Part shown: positions 36,501 to 49,300 of the stretch, in pieces | Position numbering within the stretch: position 1 is the stretch's first letter | How the letters are laid out: each line of letters opens with the position of its first letter | Assembly: GCA_029706075.1 (NCBI GenBank) | Contig: JAINUG010000147.1 | Location: forward strand, 2,000,145 to 2,064,144 | Direction of reading: 5' to 3' | From: Aldrovandia affinis | Taxonomy: Eukaryota > Chordata > Actinopteri > Notacanthiformes > Halosauridae | DNA: 64,000 nt | Position numbers and translations under genes: made by a program | The notes under the pieces: model-generated | The model's database searches: none | Told to the model about the DNA's origin: nothing | The model's input: only the letters and a program-made list of their open reading frames with translations

Positions 36501-37511
36501 CTCTCTCTTTCTCCTCTGTCTCTCTCTCTCCCTCCCTCTCTCTCTCTCTCTTTCTCCTCTGTCTCTCTCCCTCTCTCTCCCCTGTCTGTCTCTCTCCTCT
36601 GTCTCTCCCTCTCTCTCTCTCTCTCTCCCCTCTCCCTCTCTCTGTCTCTGTCTCTTATTGGTGTGACAAGAATATCCTCACATTGCTAAAGCTTATGCTA
36701 ACATAATAAACAAAAAAACAGTAACAAACTGAACTACAATAATAACAAATAGTAAAGAAAAAATAAATTTCTGCTCCTACGCAACATAAAAATAGGCACA
36801 TGAAAACATGTCTGTGTGTCTGTCTCAGGTGCGTGTGTGGCTGCAGTCCAGCGTGCAGTGGAGCAGACAGACATCTCTGCGGTCCTTCCTCTGGGACGGC
36901 AGCACAGCCTGCTGAACATTGTGGACGTGGTGATCCACAAACTGGGCCACCTGATCCACCTCTACCTGCCCAAGGTGCTCCAGATCCTGCTGTGTGCCAC
37001 CGCCTCTGTGTCCACCATCCTGGATCAAAGAGACCAGGTACGCAGTGTGTGTGTGCGTGCATGCTTGCGTTGTGTATGCGCATGTGGAATGCCCACCCAT
37101 ACAGCAATACATTACATTGAAATATTAGCACAATAAACTTTATACAATGAATGTCACCCACAGGTGTGTGTTTAATGGCCTATGTTCAGGTATATTAACT
37201 AAATTAGGTTTGTGTTTACTGGTCTCTGTGTGTTGCCTGTACAGGTGTGTGTTCACTGTGTGGGTTCACTGTACAGGTGTGTGTTTACTGTGTGTGTTCT
37301 TCCTGTACAGGTGTGTGTTCTTCCTGTACAGGTGTGTGTTTACTCGTGTGTGTTCTTCCTGTACAGGTGAAGCCGGGCTGCGTCAGTCCTCTGAAGAACC
37401 TGAGGCGCCTGGGAATCCTCCGGATCCAGGACTTCTTCGACGGGTTCGAGTCGTACAGCTTCAGCGCTGAGGAGCTGGACGCTGTGTTCCAGGCTGTCGT
37501 CTGGCCTCAGG

Positions 37512-37608
<97 letters not shown>

Positions 37609-40600
37609 TGTGTCTGTGTCTGTGTCTGTGTGTCTGTGTCTGTGTCTGTGTCTGTGTCTGTGTCTGTGTCTGTGTCTGTGTCTGTGTCTGTGTCTGTGTC
37701 TGTGCCCTGTAGGAATGGATTGAGAAACACTGGATTGGTATACATGGTTGAAAGGTCCTCACCTGCCCTGTTTTCCCCTCCCCAGGTGTGTCGCCTCCCC
37801 ACAGAGAGCCCCTACGCCCCCACCCCCCTGCTCAAACTCATCCACGTCTGGAGCAAGAATGCCAGGTGAGCTCACCTGCCTGAACGAGACGGTCACCAGC
37901 CCTGAGCTGACCTTAGCGTCGCGGTTCCCAACCTCAGTCCTGGGGAGCCCGTGTGTTTGCTGGTTTTCCTTCCAACCAGAATTGCAACCTCCATTGTAAC
38001 TAGCTGTTAATTGTTCTTAATTTGACACTTTTCAGTTGTATTAAAGCATGATTTACTTGTTAAGGTCATATGTCAGAAATAGCTATGCATGCCATGAACA
38101 ATAAACGTCCCATGTTCACATACCAGGAATTGTAATAAGTCAGATCAACTAATGTTCTTATTTTCTGTAATGCACTCTATGACACATGATTCCTTTAAAA
38201 AGAGGATACATATTTTAATTGATTTAATTGTAGACTGACAGGTGAAAACAGTGGGGGCCTAATGTTTGAAAGTGGACAGCTGGTCACTGAAACCATTTGT
38301 GGAAAATGAAGAATTCCATGACGGAGCAATTGGCAATGAGCCAAACCTGCATTGTGTTAAAATAAGTTTAAAGGAAAAAATTATGTTAGAACTTACACAG
38401 ATGTTTTCAACAGCCTTAATTGATCAAGAGACTGGCAGTAACAAAAAAGAGCTCACATGGGCCTCCCGGGTGGTCTAGTTGTACCCTTGAGCAAGGCACT
38501 TAACCTGAATTGCTTCAGTTAATATCCAGCTGTATAAATGGATTGTATGTAAAGAAATGTAAACTGTATGTTGCTCTGGATAAGAGCGTCTGCTAAATGC
38601 CTCTAATGTAATGTAATGTAATGCTCCCTGTCACAGGTACTTTCCTCTGCTGGGGAAGCAGAGGCCCGATAATAACATAACCCGGGTGCGAACGCCATTC
38701 AGCCCAACACTGCTCATCCATTCCTACCACTAATCGCCCTGCTCACCGCCAAGAACGTTTCCTCTCCCACCGTTGCCATGGTGATGGACATCGCCCGGAG
38801 AGCCTGGTGACGACGCCCACCGCCAAGAACTTCCTGCCCACGGAAACGGAGGCGGACGGCGCTGACCGTCAACGGCTCCTTGGTCCTGGAGCCGGGCGAC
38901 GGGTGCGACATCGCCCCAGGTACCGAGTCAGAAACGATGGGCCGTCTGTATGGGAGGAGCAGTGCTGCGTCTGTGTCCCTTGAGTTTGTGCCTCTCCTGC
39001 GGCCAGAACACCCGCTCAATTCTGAGAATGCTGAGAGATTAAAAGCATAATTTACTGAAAAAACATCCCTCTGCTTTTTAGACAAATTTAAACCATTGAA
39101 ATTATATAAAGACCACATTAGTACATCTTTACAGTCTTCAGTCATTTTTCCCCGAGAACAAGAATGTTAAGAATTACAGAGAAATGATTAAACAGATTAA
39201 ATTTTTATGTGACTTTGTCCATTCTGGGAACCCTGGGCCTTCGGGTTCTGCAACTCTCCTCTTGTGTGTGTTTTCTGTAGACGCTCTGACCTTGGGTTCG
39301 AGGATTCTCCTTCCGCACATCGCCACACTGCTGCAGTACCTCAGCGGGGTCGTCCGCAACTCAGACCGCATCAAGAAGAAGAAGTTCAGGGTTCAGGTGA
39401 ACAAGGAGCTCAACATCCTCTCAAAGTAAGAGCCAACTGTGGACCAGAGGGGATTTGATTGAGGTTTTTAAATTCCTAAAAAGGATTAACAAAGTAAAAT
39501 ACCAAAGATGTTTTAAGATAAGTGGGGTCAGCAGAACAAGAGGCCACAGGTGGAAATGAGTTCAAGGCAAATTCCGCACAGATATTAGGAAGTTTTTCTT
39601 TACACAGTGTTGTCAATGCCTGGAACAGCTTGCCAGGTTGGGTAGTAGAGGCAGAAACGCTCGGGCTATTCAAGGCCAGGCTAGATGTAGTACTAGATGC
39701 TCTTTAGATTAGGACATGATGAGCCTAGATGGGCCGAACAGCCCGTTCTCATCATTATGTATTCTTAAAAACTGTGGACCATCTTATTACCGTTTCAACA
39801 CAGACTGAACCCTCAAACTGCGGCCTCGCCATCGATGTTCACTCTGCACCTTCACCGCTCTGCAGTCTGACTGAACTCTCCTGAGACTGTGCAGCTCCAC
39901 TGCACTGCCTCATGCTGAACTCCTACTGGTCTCCCTGGGGCAGGGGAGGGCCGTATCCGTTTCTGGATTTCATGCCAACTTCTGCTCTTAATTATGTAAT
40001 TAGCCCGATCATTTACGTGATCTGACATTTTAGCTACATTTCTTGATAAGCCCATGAATGACAGCTGAAGACTGTTCTCGTGTTCCCAAATGAAACATGT
40101 TACTGTTGTCTAATCTACAAGTGAACCATCATTGGCGCATCTAACTAATTAGCTCATTGAGCTAGGTTAATTGGTAGAAACAAAAGCCTGCATACACACC
40201 GGCCCTCCAGGACCGGATTTGCCCACCCCTGCCCTATGGCCTCACTCCCATTTCACTGTTGACCATCAAGAGTCAAGTAGAGGGTTTTAAAATGACCTGC
40301 TCCTCCTCCACGTGGTAAACTTGAGCTGAACGTGCATCTGTCTCTGTGTATGCCACTCAGTAAAACAGTGTGTGTGTGTGTCTGTTGTCTGTGTTAATGA
40401 ACATTGCCTCTTCCAGGATCAGTAGTTTTGTGAGTGACGCTGATCATAAACATGACCACTCTGTTCCAGGATCAGCAGATTTGTCAGCGATAAGGAACAG
40501 AGCTCCACGCTGATCAGTCTCCTGCTGCCGCACCTCCACAGGCCCCACACAGCACAGGTCAGCCAGGCTGCTCCATCTATCCTCAGTGTTGTGCTTTTAA

Positions 40601-40793
40601 TCAGGGTTCCCATGTGTCATGGAAAAACCTTGAAAATCATTGAAAATGATTCTGTCATGGAAATTCCTGATTCCATGTAACATTATATATTGTTTTCTTC
40701 TTTTCCGATAAAGTTACCGCAAAATGTCTGTTCCCGTCACCGTTGTTGCCACCTGCCATGGCTGTTCTCACACATGCACACACACACAATGAG

Positions 40794-40824
<31 letters not shown>

Positions 40825-43299
40825 GAGATGTGTATTTGTACTGGCAACAAAACGTGTCCATTTTTATGAAAGTAAAAACAAATTTTTGTGTCAGTCGCAA
40901 AAAAAAAAAAAATTTGTTTTGAAATGTCATGGAAAATGGGAATTTGATTTGAGTGGGAACCGTGTATCATGTGGGGGTTGTGCCTAGCGGTCTGAGTGTC
41001 CTCTCTGTTCCGCTGCAGGAGACCCAGATGGACGTCCTGCAGACGGTTCAGAACCTCCTGCGGCGCTGCGCAGATCCCACCTCCTTCCTCAGGCCCCTGA
41101 GCCGACTCTTCTCCGTCATCCACAGCAAGCTGCCCCTCCAGGCCCTGTGCATCACCTTCCAGGTGAGTCCTGCCTTCATGTCCGTCGTTGGGATGGGACG
41201 GTAAAAACTGAGGTCCTGACTCTCTGTGCTCCAAAAAAATATCCCATGGCACTTTTCGAAAAAGAGTAAGGTGTTAACCCGGTGTCCTGGCCAAATTCCC
41301 AACCAAGACAATATATACATACATGGAATTTATTCATTCCCTTCCTCCTCGCCTCTCCACTGTGTATCTGATGTGTGAGTTTGAGCTTGCGCACTGGCGC
41401 ACTATGGCTGCCCAGGTGGGTGCTGCACATTGGTGGTGGTTGAGGTGAGCTGCCCCTATCATTGTAAGCGCTTTGAGTTCCCTGGAAAAAAACTGCTATA
41501 TAAATCCAATTATCATTCATTCACACCTTATCTGCTCATCTGGCCCCTCCTCCAGCCTTGCCCCCAACCCCTGCAGATCCCTCCCTCTCTCCACTACCTT
41601 TTCCTAACCACCCGGGTCCCACCATCCACCGCAGTCAAAGGCTGCTCGATATACAGATCCATCATTTCTGAACGTGGCTCATCGATGTTTGTTCATTTTT
41701 TCCCCAGACGTTATCAGAACTGGACGGTGGATTGAAGTACATCACAGATGTGGCCTCTCAGGTAGGGGTTCTTCTATGAGCCTTGCACCCTGTACGACCG
41801 CTCTGCCAGCCCGGGAACCCTAGTTTATACTCCCACGCTCCTTCCTCTCCAGCTCAATGCCTTTGACAGCCGCCACCTGGACGAGATCCACTTCGACGTG
41901 CGTCTGACGGCCTTCCAGGGCGCATCACAACGCATCAGAGAGATGGAAACCCTGGACATGAACTACCTGCATGTGATCATGCACAACTGCTTCCACTCTT
42001 TCGAGGTGAGTCTCCGTTGTCCCTCCCTCCTGACACTGATCTTGAACAGGTAGGTGGGGAGTCTCACTCGGTAGGTGGAGTGTAGCTGATGGCAGCTGTA
42101 GCTCTGAAGTTGGAAAAGACAGACTGATCTCTCTAAGAAAGGTGGAGAGAGTAACTGACCCCTGAAGTAGTGGGGAGAGACTGATTCTCTGACCTCTAAG
42201 GAAGGTAGAGTGAGTGAGCTATTTGACATTGGTAGATAAGAACTGTTTTTACTCAGGTTTGGTGGGTAGAGACTAGTGATCACTCAGGTTTGTGTGTAGA
42301 GACTAGTGATCTCTCAGGTTGGTGGGTAGAGACTAGTGATCGCTCAGGTTGGTGGGTAGAGACTAGTGATCGCTCAGGTTGGTGGGTAGAGACTAGTGAT
42401 CGCTCAGGTTGGTGGGTAGAGACTAGTGATCGCTCAGGCTGTTGGTGGGTAGATCACTCAGGTTTGTGGGTGATCTAGTGATCGCTCAGGTTGGTGGGTA
42501 GAGACTAGTGATCTCTCAGGTTGGTGGGTAGAGACTAGTGATCGCTCAGGTTGGTGGGTAGAGACTAGTGATCGCTCAGGTTGGTGGGTAGAGACTAGTG
42601 ATCACTCAGGTTGGTGGGTAGAGACTAGTGATCTCTCAGGTTGGTGGGTAGAGACTAGTGATCTCTCAGGTTGGTGGGTAGAGACTAGTGATCTCTCAGG
42701 TTGGTGGGTAGAGACTAGTGATCTCTCAGGTTGGTGGGTAGAGACTAGTGATCTCTCAGGTTGGTGGGTAGAGACTAGTGATCGCTCAGGTTTGTGGGTA
42801 GAGACTAATGATCTCTCAGGTTGGTGGGTAGAGACTAATGATCTCTCAGGTTGGTGGGTAGAGACTAGTGATCTCTCAGTTGGTGGGTAGAGACTAATGA
42901 TCACTCAGGCTGGTGGGTAGAGACTAATGATCGCTCAGGTTGGTGTGAGGTGGTGTTGATTTCAGTTCCTTCCCGCAGATTGGGGACATGTCCCTGGCGG
43001 ATAGCGCCACCTCGTGTCTGGCGGCTATCATCACCCAGCTGGCATCGCTGGGGACCAAGGAGGAGGACTACCAAGAGGTTGTACAGCGCACTGTGCTGGA
43101 TGCAGTGAGGAGAGGTCTGAGCAGCAAAACAGAGGTACATCATATTCAGGGTTCCACGCGTCATGGAAAAACCTTGAAAATCATTCTGTCATGGAAATGT
43201 CATGGAAATTTCTGATTCCATGTAACGTTATATATCTTTTTCTTCGTTTTTCAAAATGTCTGTTCCCCAAAATGTTTGTTGCCACCTGCCACAGCTGTT

Positions 43300-43347
<48 letters not shown>

Positions 43348-46300
43348 GAGATGTGTATTTGCACTGGCAACAAAATGTGTTAAGTTATGAAAGTAGAATC
43401 AATTTTTGCGTCAGTCAAAAAACAAAACAAAAATAATTCAAAACCTTAAATTTGTCATGGAAAATGAAAATTTGTTTTGAGTGGGAACCATGATACATAT
43501 GCACACTTACTGTTGATGTTATTTAGATTGCACTTATTGTCTCTCTCATCTTTGGGTGTCTTTCTTCGCCCCTGGTCAACGCCTCTGTCTTCCGTCCTCA
43601 GACTGTCCAGCAGGACTACACCACGGTGCTCTCCTGTCTGATTCGGACGTTCCCCTCCCGGCCCGAGTTCCGGGACCTGGTGCAGCTCACGGACTACAAT
43701 GACCCCGAGTCGGACTTCTTTGAGCACATGAAGCACATCCAGGTCCACGACCAGCCCTTCCGGAAGATTAAGCTTTTTTAACATGCCAAAGAATAGGAAA
43801 GGTTATGGAGGCCCGACGTGGTCTCACGTTCTGGACTGTCTCCACAGATCCACCGGAGGGGGCGTGCCCTGAGGAAGTTCGCCAAGCAGCTGACGGAGGG
43901 AGCGGTGGTGATGTCACTGCAGAACTTCATCAAGTCCCTGTTCAGAGATGCTGAAGGTGAGGCTCATCAGTTTCTGTAACTTCTTTCCGCCCCACGCCCA
44001 ACCCCCAACCTGGAGGGCCAGGTGTTGCTTTCCGTCTGGCCTCGGCCCTGTTCAGTGAGAAGATGCTGAAGGTGAGGCTGACTGTTTCAGAAGGGTCGCT
44101 GTATTGTGTGGTGGTGGCGTGCCTGTGTACCATGCATGGCAGCAGGAGTAGAATATATAAGAACATAAGAATACATAATGACGAGAACGGGGCGTTCAGC
44201 ACATCCAGGCTCGTCATGTCCTAATCTAAAGAGTATCTAGTAGTGTATCTAGCCTGGACTTGAATAGCCCCAAGTGTTTCTGCCTCTACTTACCCGACCT
44301 GGCAAGCTGTTCCAGGCATTGACAACTCTCGGTGTAAAGAAAAACTTCCATGCAAAATTTGCCTTGAACTAATTTCCACCTGTGGCCTCTTGTTCTGCTG
44401 ACCCCACTTATCTTATACAAACTTTGGTAGTTCACTTTGTTAATTCCTTTTTAGGAATTTAAAAACCTCAATCAAATTTCTGATAAGTCTCCATTTGCTA
44501 AGCTTAAATAGATTAAGTGCCTTAAATTTATCCTCATAACTTTTACCTTTCATACCAGGTATAACTTTAGTTGCCCTTCTTTGAACTTTTTCTAGAGCTT
44601 CTATATCTGTCTTGTAGTGTGGTGCCCAGAACTGCACACAGTACTCTAAGTGAGGTCTGACAAAGGCATTATATAACATTAATATAACAACCTCTGATTT
44701 ATACTCAATACTTTTTGCTATGTATCCCAACATCCTCTTGGCCTTTTTCACCACTGTAGCACACTGCTTTGATGTAGATAGGAATTGTAGTTGATCAAAG
44801 TCTTTTTCAAATTGAACATTCAAATATGTCTGAATATTTTGTCATTCCAATTATTAATATGGTTTGAATATATATAGAATATTATGTCATCTCCATTAAT
44901 AAGAAGATTACTGAAAATAAGAAGAATTTAAACATAGGCTAAGCTATGTGGGTATCACGTCCCAGCTAATACTGACATACAATTGCGTGGCTGAATTGGC
45001 AAGCTGAGTAGCTTTGATCTGCCCATTCCATAGATATAAATGGTCATCAGTGTAAATGTGTCATTGTTATCTAAAAAAACCTAATGAGTCATTTTATATC
45101 CATTTTGCACATATTTTTATGGCGTTGCTAGGTATGGAGCCTACTCCATAGAAACCGAACACCAGTACATTTCATGAGATCAGTAGAGTATGTTCAATTT
45201 ATTTTGATAGTTCAGACTCAGTTTCAGTTCAGTTTCCCATCAGTGAAATGTGTTCAATATATTAAAATGAGTCATGGTTGCAGCCGTATGCACCGTAATA
45301 TGCCATTTAGCAAACACTTTTATCCAAAGCAACTTGCAGTAGTGAATGCATACATTTTTCAGTATGTGTGAACCCAGACGGAATCGAACCCACGACCTAA
45401 GCGTTGCCAACGCCATGCTGTACCTACTGAGCCACACAGAAGTGTTTTTGTGTAATGTGTAAATGTGAATGTGTTTCCCTGCAGTATGAGAGCATGACCT
45501 CGGCCTCCGTGGAGGTGATCGGGGCTGTGTGCAGGCGTCTCACCTGGTCCAGATACCTGTACTACCTCAAGCACTTTGTCCACGTGCTGCAGACAGGGCA
45601 GGCTGATCAGAAACTGGCTGTCAGGTATATTTCCTGCTGAGTGTGTGTGCATACCTACCTTCCTTCCTTCCTCCCTCCCTTCCTTCTCAATCTGTCATCT
45701 GTGTCCCACTATTTTCAGTGTGTGTCCGAGTTTCAATTGTCCTATGTGTGTTTATATGCTACTTTCTTATGTGTAAGCATACAACTCTGTGTGTGTGTGT
45801 GTGTGTGTGTGTTGACATACTTTGTTTGTCTTGTAGTCTGCTGGTGACAGTGCTGGAGGCGTTCCACTTTGACCAGGAGACCCTGGGCAAGGAGCTGGAG
45901 GCAATGAAGACCAGAGAGGCCGAGAGTGAGTGGAGCAGTGCACTCTGGGATTGAGGAGGGAGGCCATGACTCCTCAGTCACGTGACACGCGTCTGCTCTG
46001 GTTCCCCCGACCGCAGGCGCCCTGGAGGAGGAGGCCGAGTTAGAGGAGGAGGCCATGGAGTTGGAGGAGAGTGACAACGAGGAAACCGTGGAGACGGTGG
46101 CCACGGAGACGGGGCCGGACACCACGGGGGAACCCGACGAATCCAAACCAGCCGTGAAGGAGGAGGCGGCCCCTGTGGGCGGGGCCGTGGGCGGGGCTGT
46201 GGGCGGGGCCGTGGGGAAGGTGCCCAGCTGCCTCCCTCAGAGCAGTGGAGAGCTGGAGACTCTGATCGCCTCCATCCACCGCACCGTCACCGAGAGCATC

Positions 46301-49300
46301 CTGCCCAAACTGCACAAGTGCCTCACCGCCAAGGTCAGCGCGGCGCACAGTAACGATGTCACTTCCTGTTGTGTCGTAGACCGGCAGTGACCGCACTGCA
46401 TCATAAGCAGCATGTTCAGGAGTTGTGATGATGTCATCGCTCTGTGTTCACACGGTACTGCCTCGAGCAGCAGAAATTCTTTAATGGAAAGATTTGAGAA
46501 TTCATCACGTCCTTACTTATGATGTCTGATAAATATGCGTATGTTGGCACGCCAGTTGTAAGTGTTTTTTTTCTTACTGACATAGAATTATTATCCAACT
46601 GTGATGCTATCACTGTATTGAATGTTTGTTATAAGCAATGGTTTCACTGTGTTGTGTTTGTAGCGATCAGTGATAATTTCCGTATGTTAATTGTTGTGCT
46701 GAGCAGGTATTTTATCATTACTACAGTAGTAGTTTGTTGTATTGCGGAGAGTTGAAGTCACTCGGTTAAGTTTTGTAATAAGCGGTGTTGTCAGTCTGTA
46801 ATTGTGTACATGGAGTGGTTTGGCGCTCTGTGTGATGTCATCTCTCTGTGATTGGTTGTTTTCTGCGGACCGCAGGTGAAAAGGGACGAGGAGCACAAGC
46901 TGGCGAAGTCCAAGGAGGTGAAGGAGGAGGAGGTGGTCAGGGTGCCCATCGCCTTCGCCATGGTGCGCCTCATGCAGACCCTCCCACAGGAGATCATGGA
47001 GGCCAACCTTCCTGGGTCAGTCGGGGGGGATACAAGGATGATGGACGGACCTCCCGGGTGGTCTAGCGGTTACAACGTAACGCTGGCCACTGTGACCGGG
47101 GTTCGATTCCACTGGCTGCGCCAGAGTCATACCACTAGGGGCAATTTGCTGTCCGCCCCAGGGAGGGGGGAGGGAAGCCGATATGAGCTTGCTGCGTATA
47201 GGAGTGGCCCTGTGCGCGGATACCAGAGTTACGGTGACGGCTTGGCGGGTTCTGGCTCGGAGGTGGCGGTGCCCAGCCACATGTCACTGCCGGTATCAGG
47301 ACTATGGCAGCAACCTCGTAAGATATATGAGGGAGGGGATAATTGACGTGAAAAGGAGGGTATAATTGGTCACTGAAAACAGCAGAAAAAGAAAATGGAA
47401 AAAAAAAAGAAAAGGATGATGGACATTCTTTCTTGGTCTGTCAGGGGGTGGCGTGCTGAAGGCCCACTAACAGCACCTCCTGTGTTTGTGTTGTCAGCAT
47501 CCTGCTGAAGGTGTGTGTTCTCCTGAGGAATCGGTTCCAGGAGATCAGAGATGTGGCGCGGAACACCCTGATCAAGATCGTGCAGACGCTGGGCTACCGT
47601 TACCTGCACTACCTGCTGAAGGAGATGCAGGGTGTCTTGGTCAAGGGATACCAGGTGAGTGTGTGCGTGTGTGTGCGTGCGTGCTTGAATTATGGGATAT
47701 GAGATGAGGTATGTGTGAATTACAGGATGTGTAGTAATGTAGGAAATCATAGATAAGAGATGTAGTCGTGTATGAAATGAAGGAGGAGAGATGTTTCATG
47801 CTGTAGCAAGGGGTGCCAGCAAACAACCAACTATCAACCAACTTTGGCTTTGGCTGGTTTTGCTGTGGCATTTGCCTAGTGACCTGATAACCCAGGACTG
47901 CTCTCCCAACATGTCTGTTCTCTGGTTCCAACCACAGTTTTACCACAATCAACATTTGACATCCAACCCCCATCATGAATAAACAATAAATCTGATTTAT
48001 AACCCCTGCTAGCTAGGATTTTTTCCAAACCTTCAGTAAAGTGTTGATAATACAGTATTGTTGAATTGGACAGGTGTTTACTCTGTCCACAGAATGCATT
48101 GTGTTGTGAAGTGAAAGTAATCACACCTATTAGCGTAAGGCAAAGGCACTGCAAAAACAAGATATAAGTTCAAATCTTCACATTAATGCCCAATGTCTAC
48201 AGCTCCACTAAGCTTGTGAAGTATGCAGATGGCATATCTAGTTCTGTGAGAAATTCATGATGGGATATTTAGTAATGTGTGGCATGAATGATGGAAAATT
48301 TGGGCTGCTAGCTGACTCACCCTTTGAAGGCACTGTTCTAGTGTGTGGATGAGCCCCACGGTCTGGTATCGAATCCGGATCGTCCTAGTGCCGACTGGCC
48401 GGTAGCCCCGCAGGATGACACACAATTAGCGGTAGCCTAGGGCGGGAGGGATTCGGTCGGCCGGGTTGTCCGTGTCTCATCACACGCTAGTGACCCCCGC
48501 TGGTCAATGGGGGGACCACAGTCTGCTGGTGTCTTCCTCTGACTCATGTCTGTGCAGGGGTAACCTGTAGACTGCGGTGTGAACAGAAGCAGCGGCTGAC
48601 ATCCCGTGTGTTGTAGGAGAGTGCGTGGTTGTCTACGCTCTCCTGAATTAACGGCAGGTTGCAGGGATCGTGGTTTAGAATGCGATTGAGTATTCCAAAA
48701 TTCTGAGGAAAAAAATCTAAGGGAAAAAAAACACCATTTGATGAGAAATGTAGTCCAGTATCATTAAATGTATCATGGGAGATATGGGTAATTCTAAATT
48801 ATGTGAGCCAGGGTAGCAATCAGGTTTAATACAAACTGGTCAGCAGAAGAGCAGGCATACAGGGATATTGTCCAAAGAATTGGGCTGGCAGTGTAGTATA
48901 ATGGTTAGGGAACTGGGCTTGTAACTCAGAGGTTGCAGGTTAAATTCCCAGGTGGGGGCACTGCTGTTGTACCCTTGAGCAAGGTACTTAACCTGAATTG
49001 CTTCAGTAAAATATCCAGCTGTATAAATGGATTGTATGTAAAGAAATGTAAACTGTGCAAGTCGCTCTGGATAAGAGCGTCTGCTAAATGCCTAAAATGT
49101 AAATGTAAATATAGAATACAACCTCCTAGTATCTCCTTGTATACAGTATAACAAAAATCCAGATGTCCTTGGGTTATGCTAAATCTTGCGTCACAACCTT
49201 GTCGTCGGGCCCCATATCTCACTCCAACAGACTCAGGGTCAGTCGTTGATCCATCTGGTGGTGTCCTGACCCCCAGAGGCACAGCTAATCTCCCAATCTG

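Noticed and set aside
37915-40235. Short blocks such as GGTTCCCAACCTCAGTCCTG and CCGGCCCTCCAGGACCGGAT
   Set aside because: They resemble ends of hAT-type MITEs, but matching partners and target duplications could not be paired confidently, so they are not listed as features.
42251-42945. Regular repeat that could be mistaken for a CRISPR array
   Set aside because: Units are contiguous 30-mers with no unique spacers, inside a vertebrate intron, and no cas genes are present.
44440-44823. Possible host gene with reverse-transcriptase-like protein
   Set aside because: It is the end of a 5'-truncated CR1-like retrotransposon with other copies in the window.
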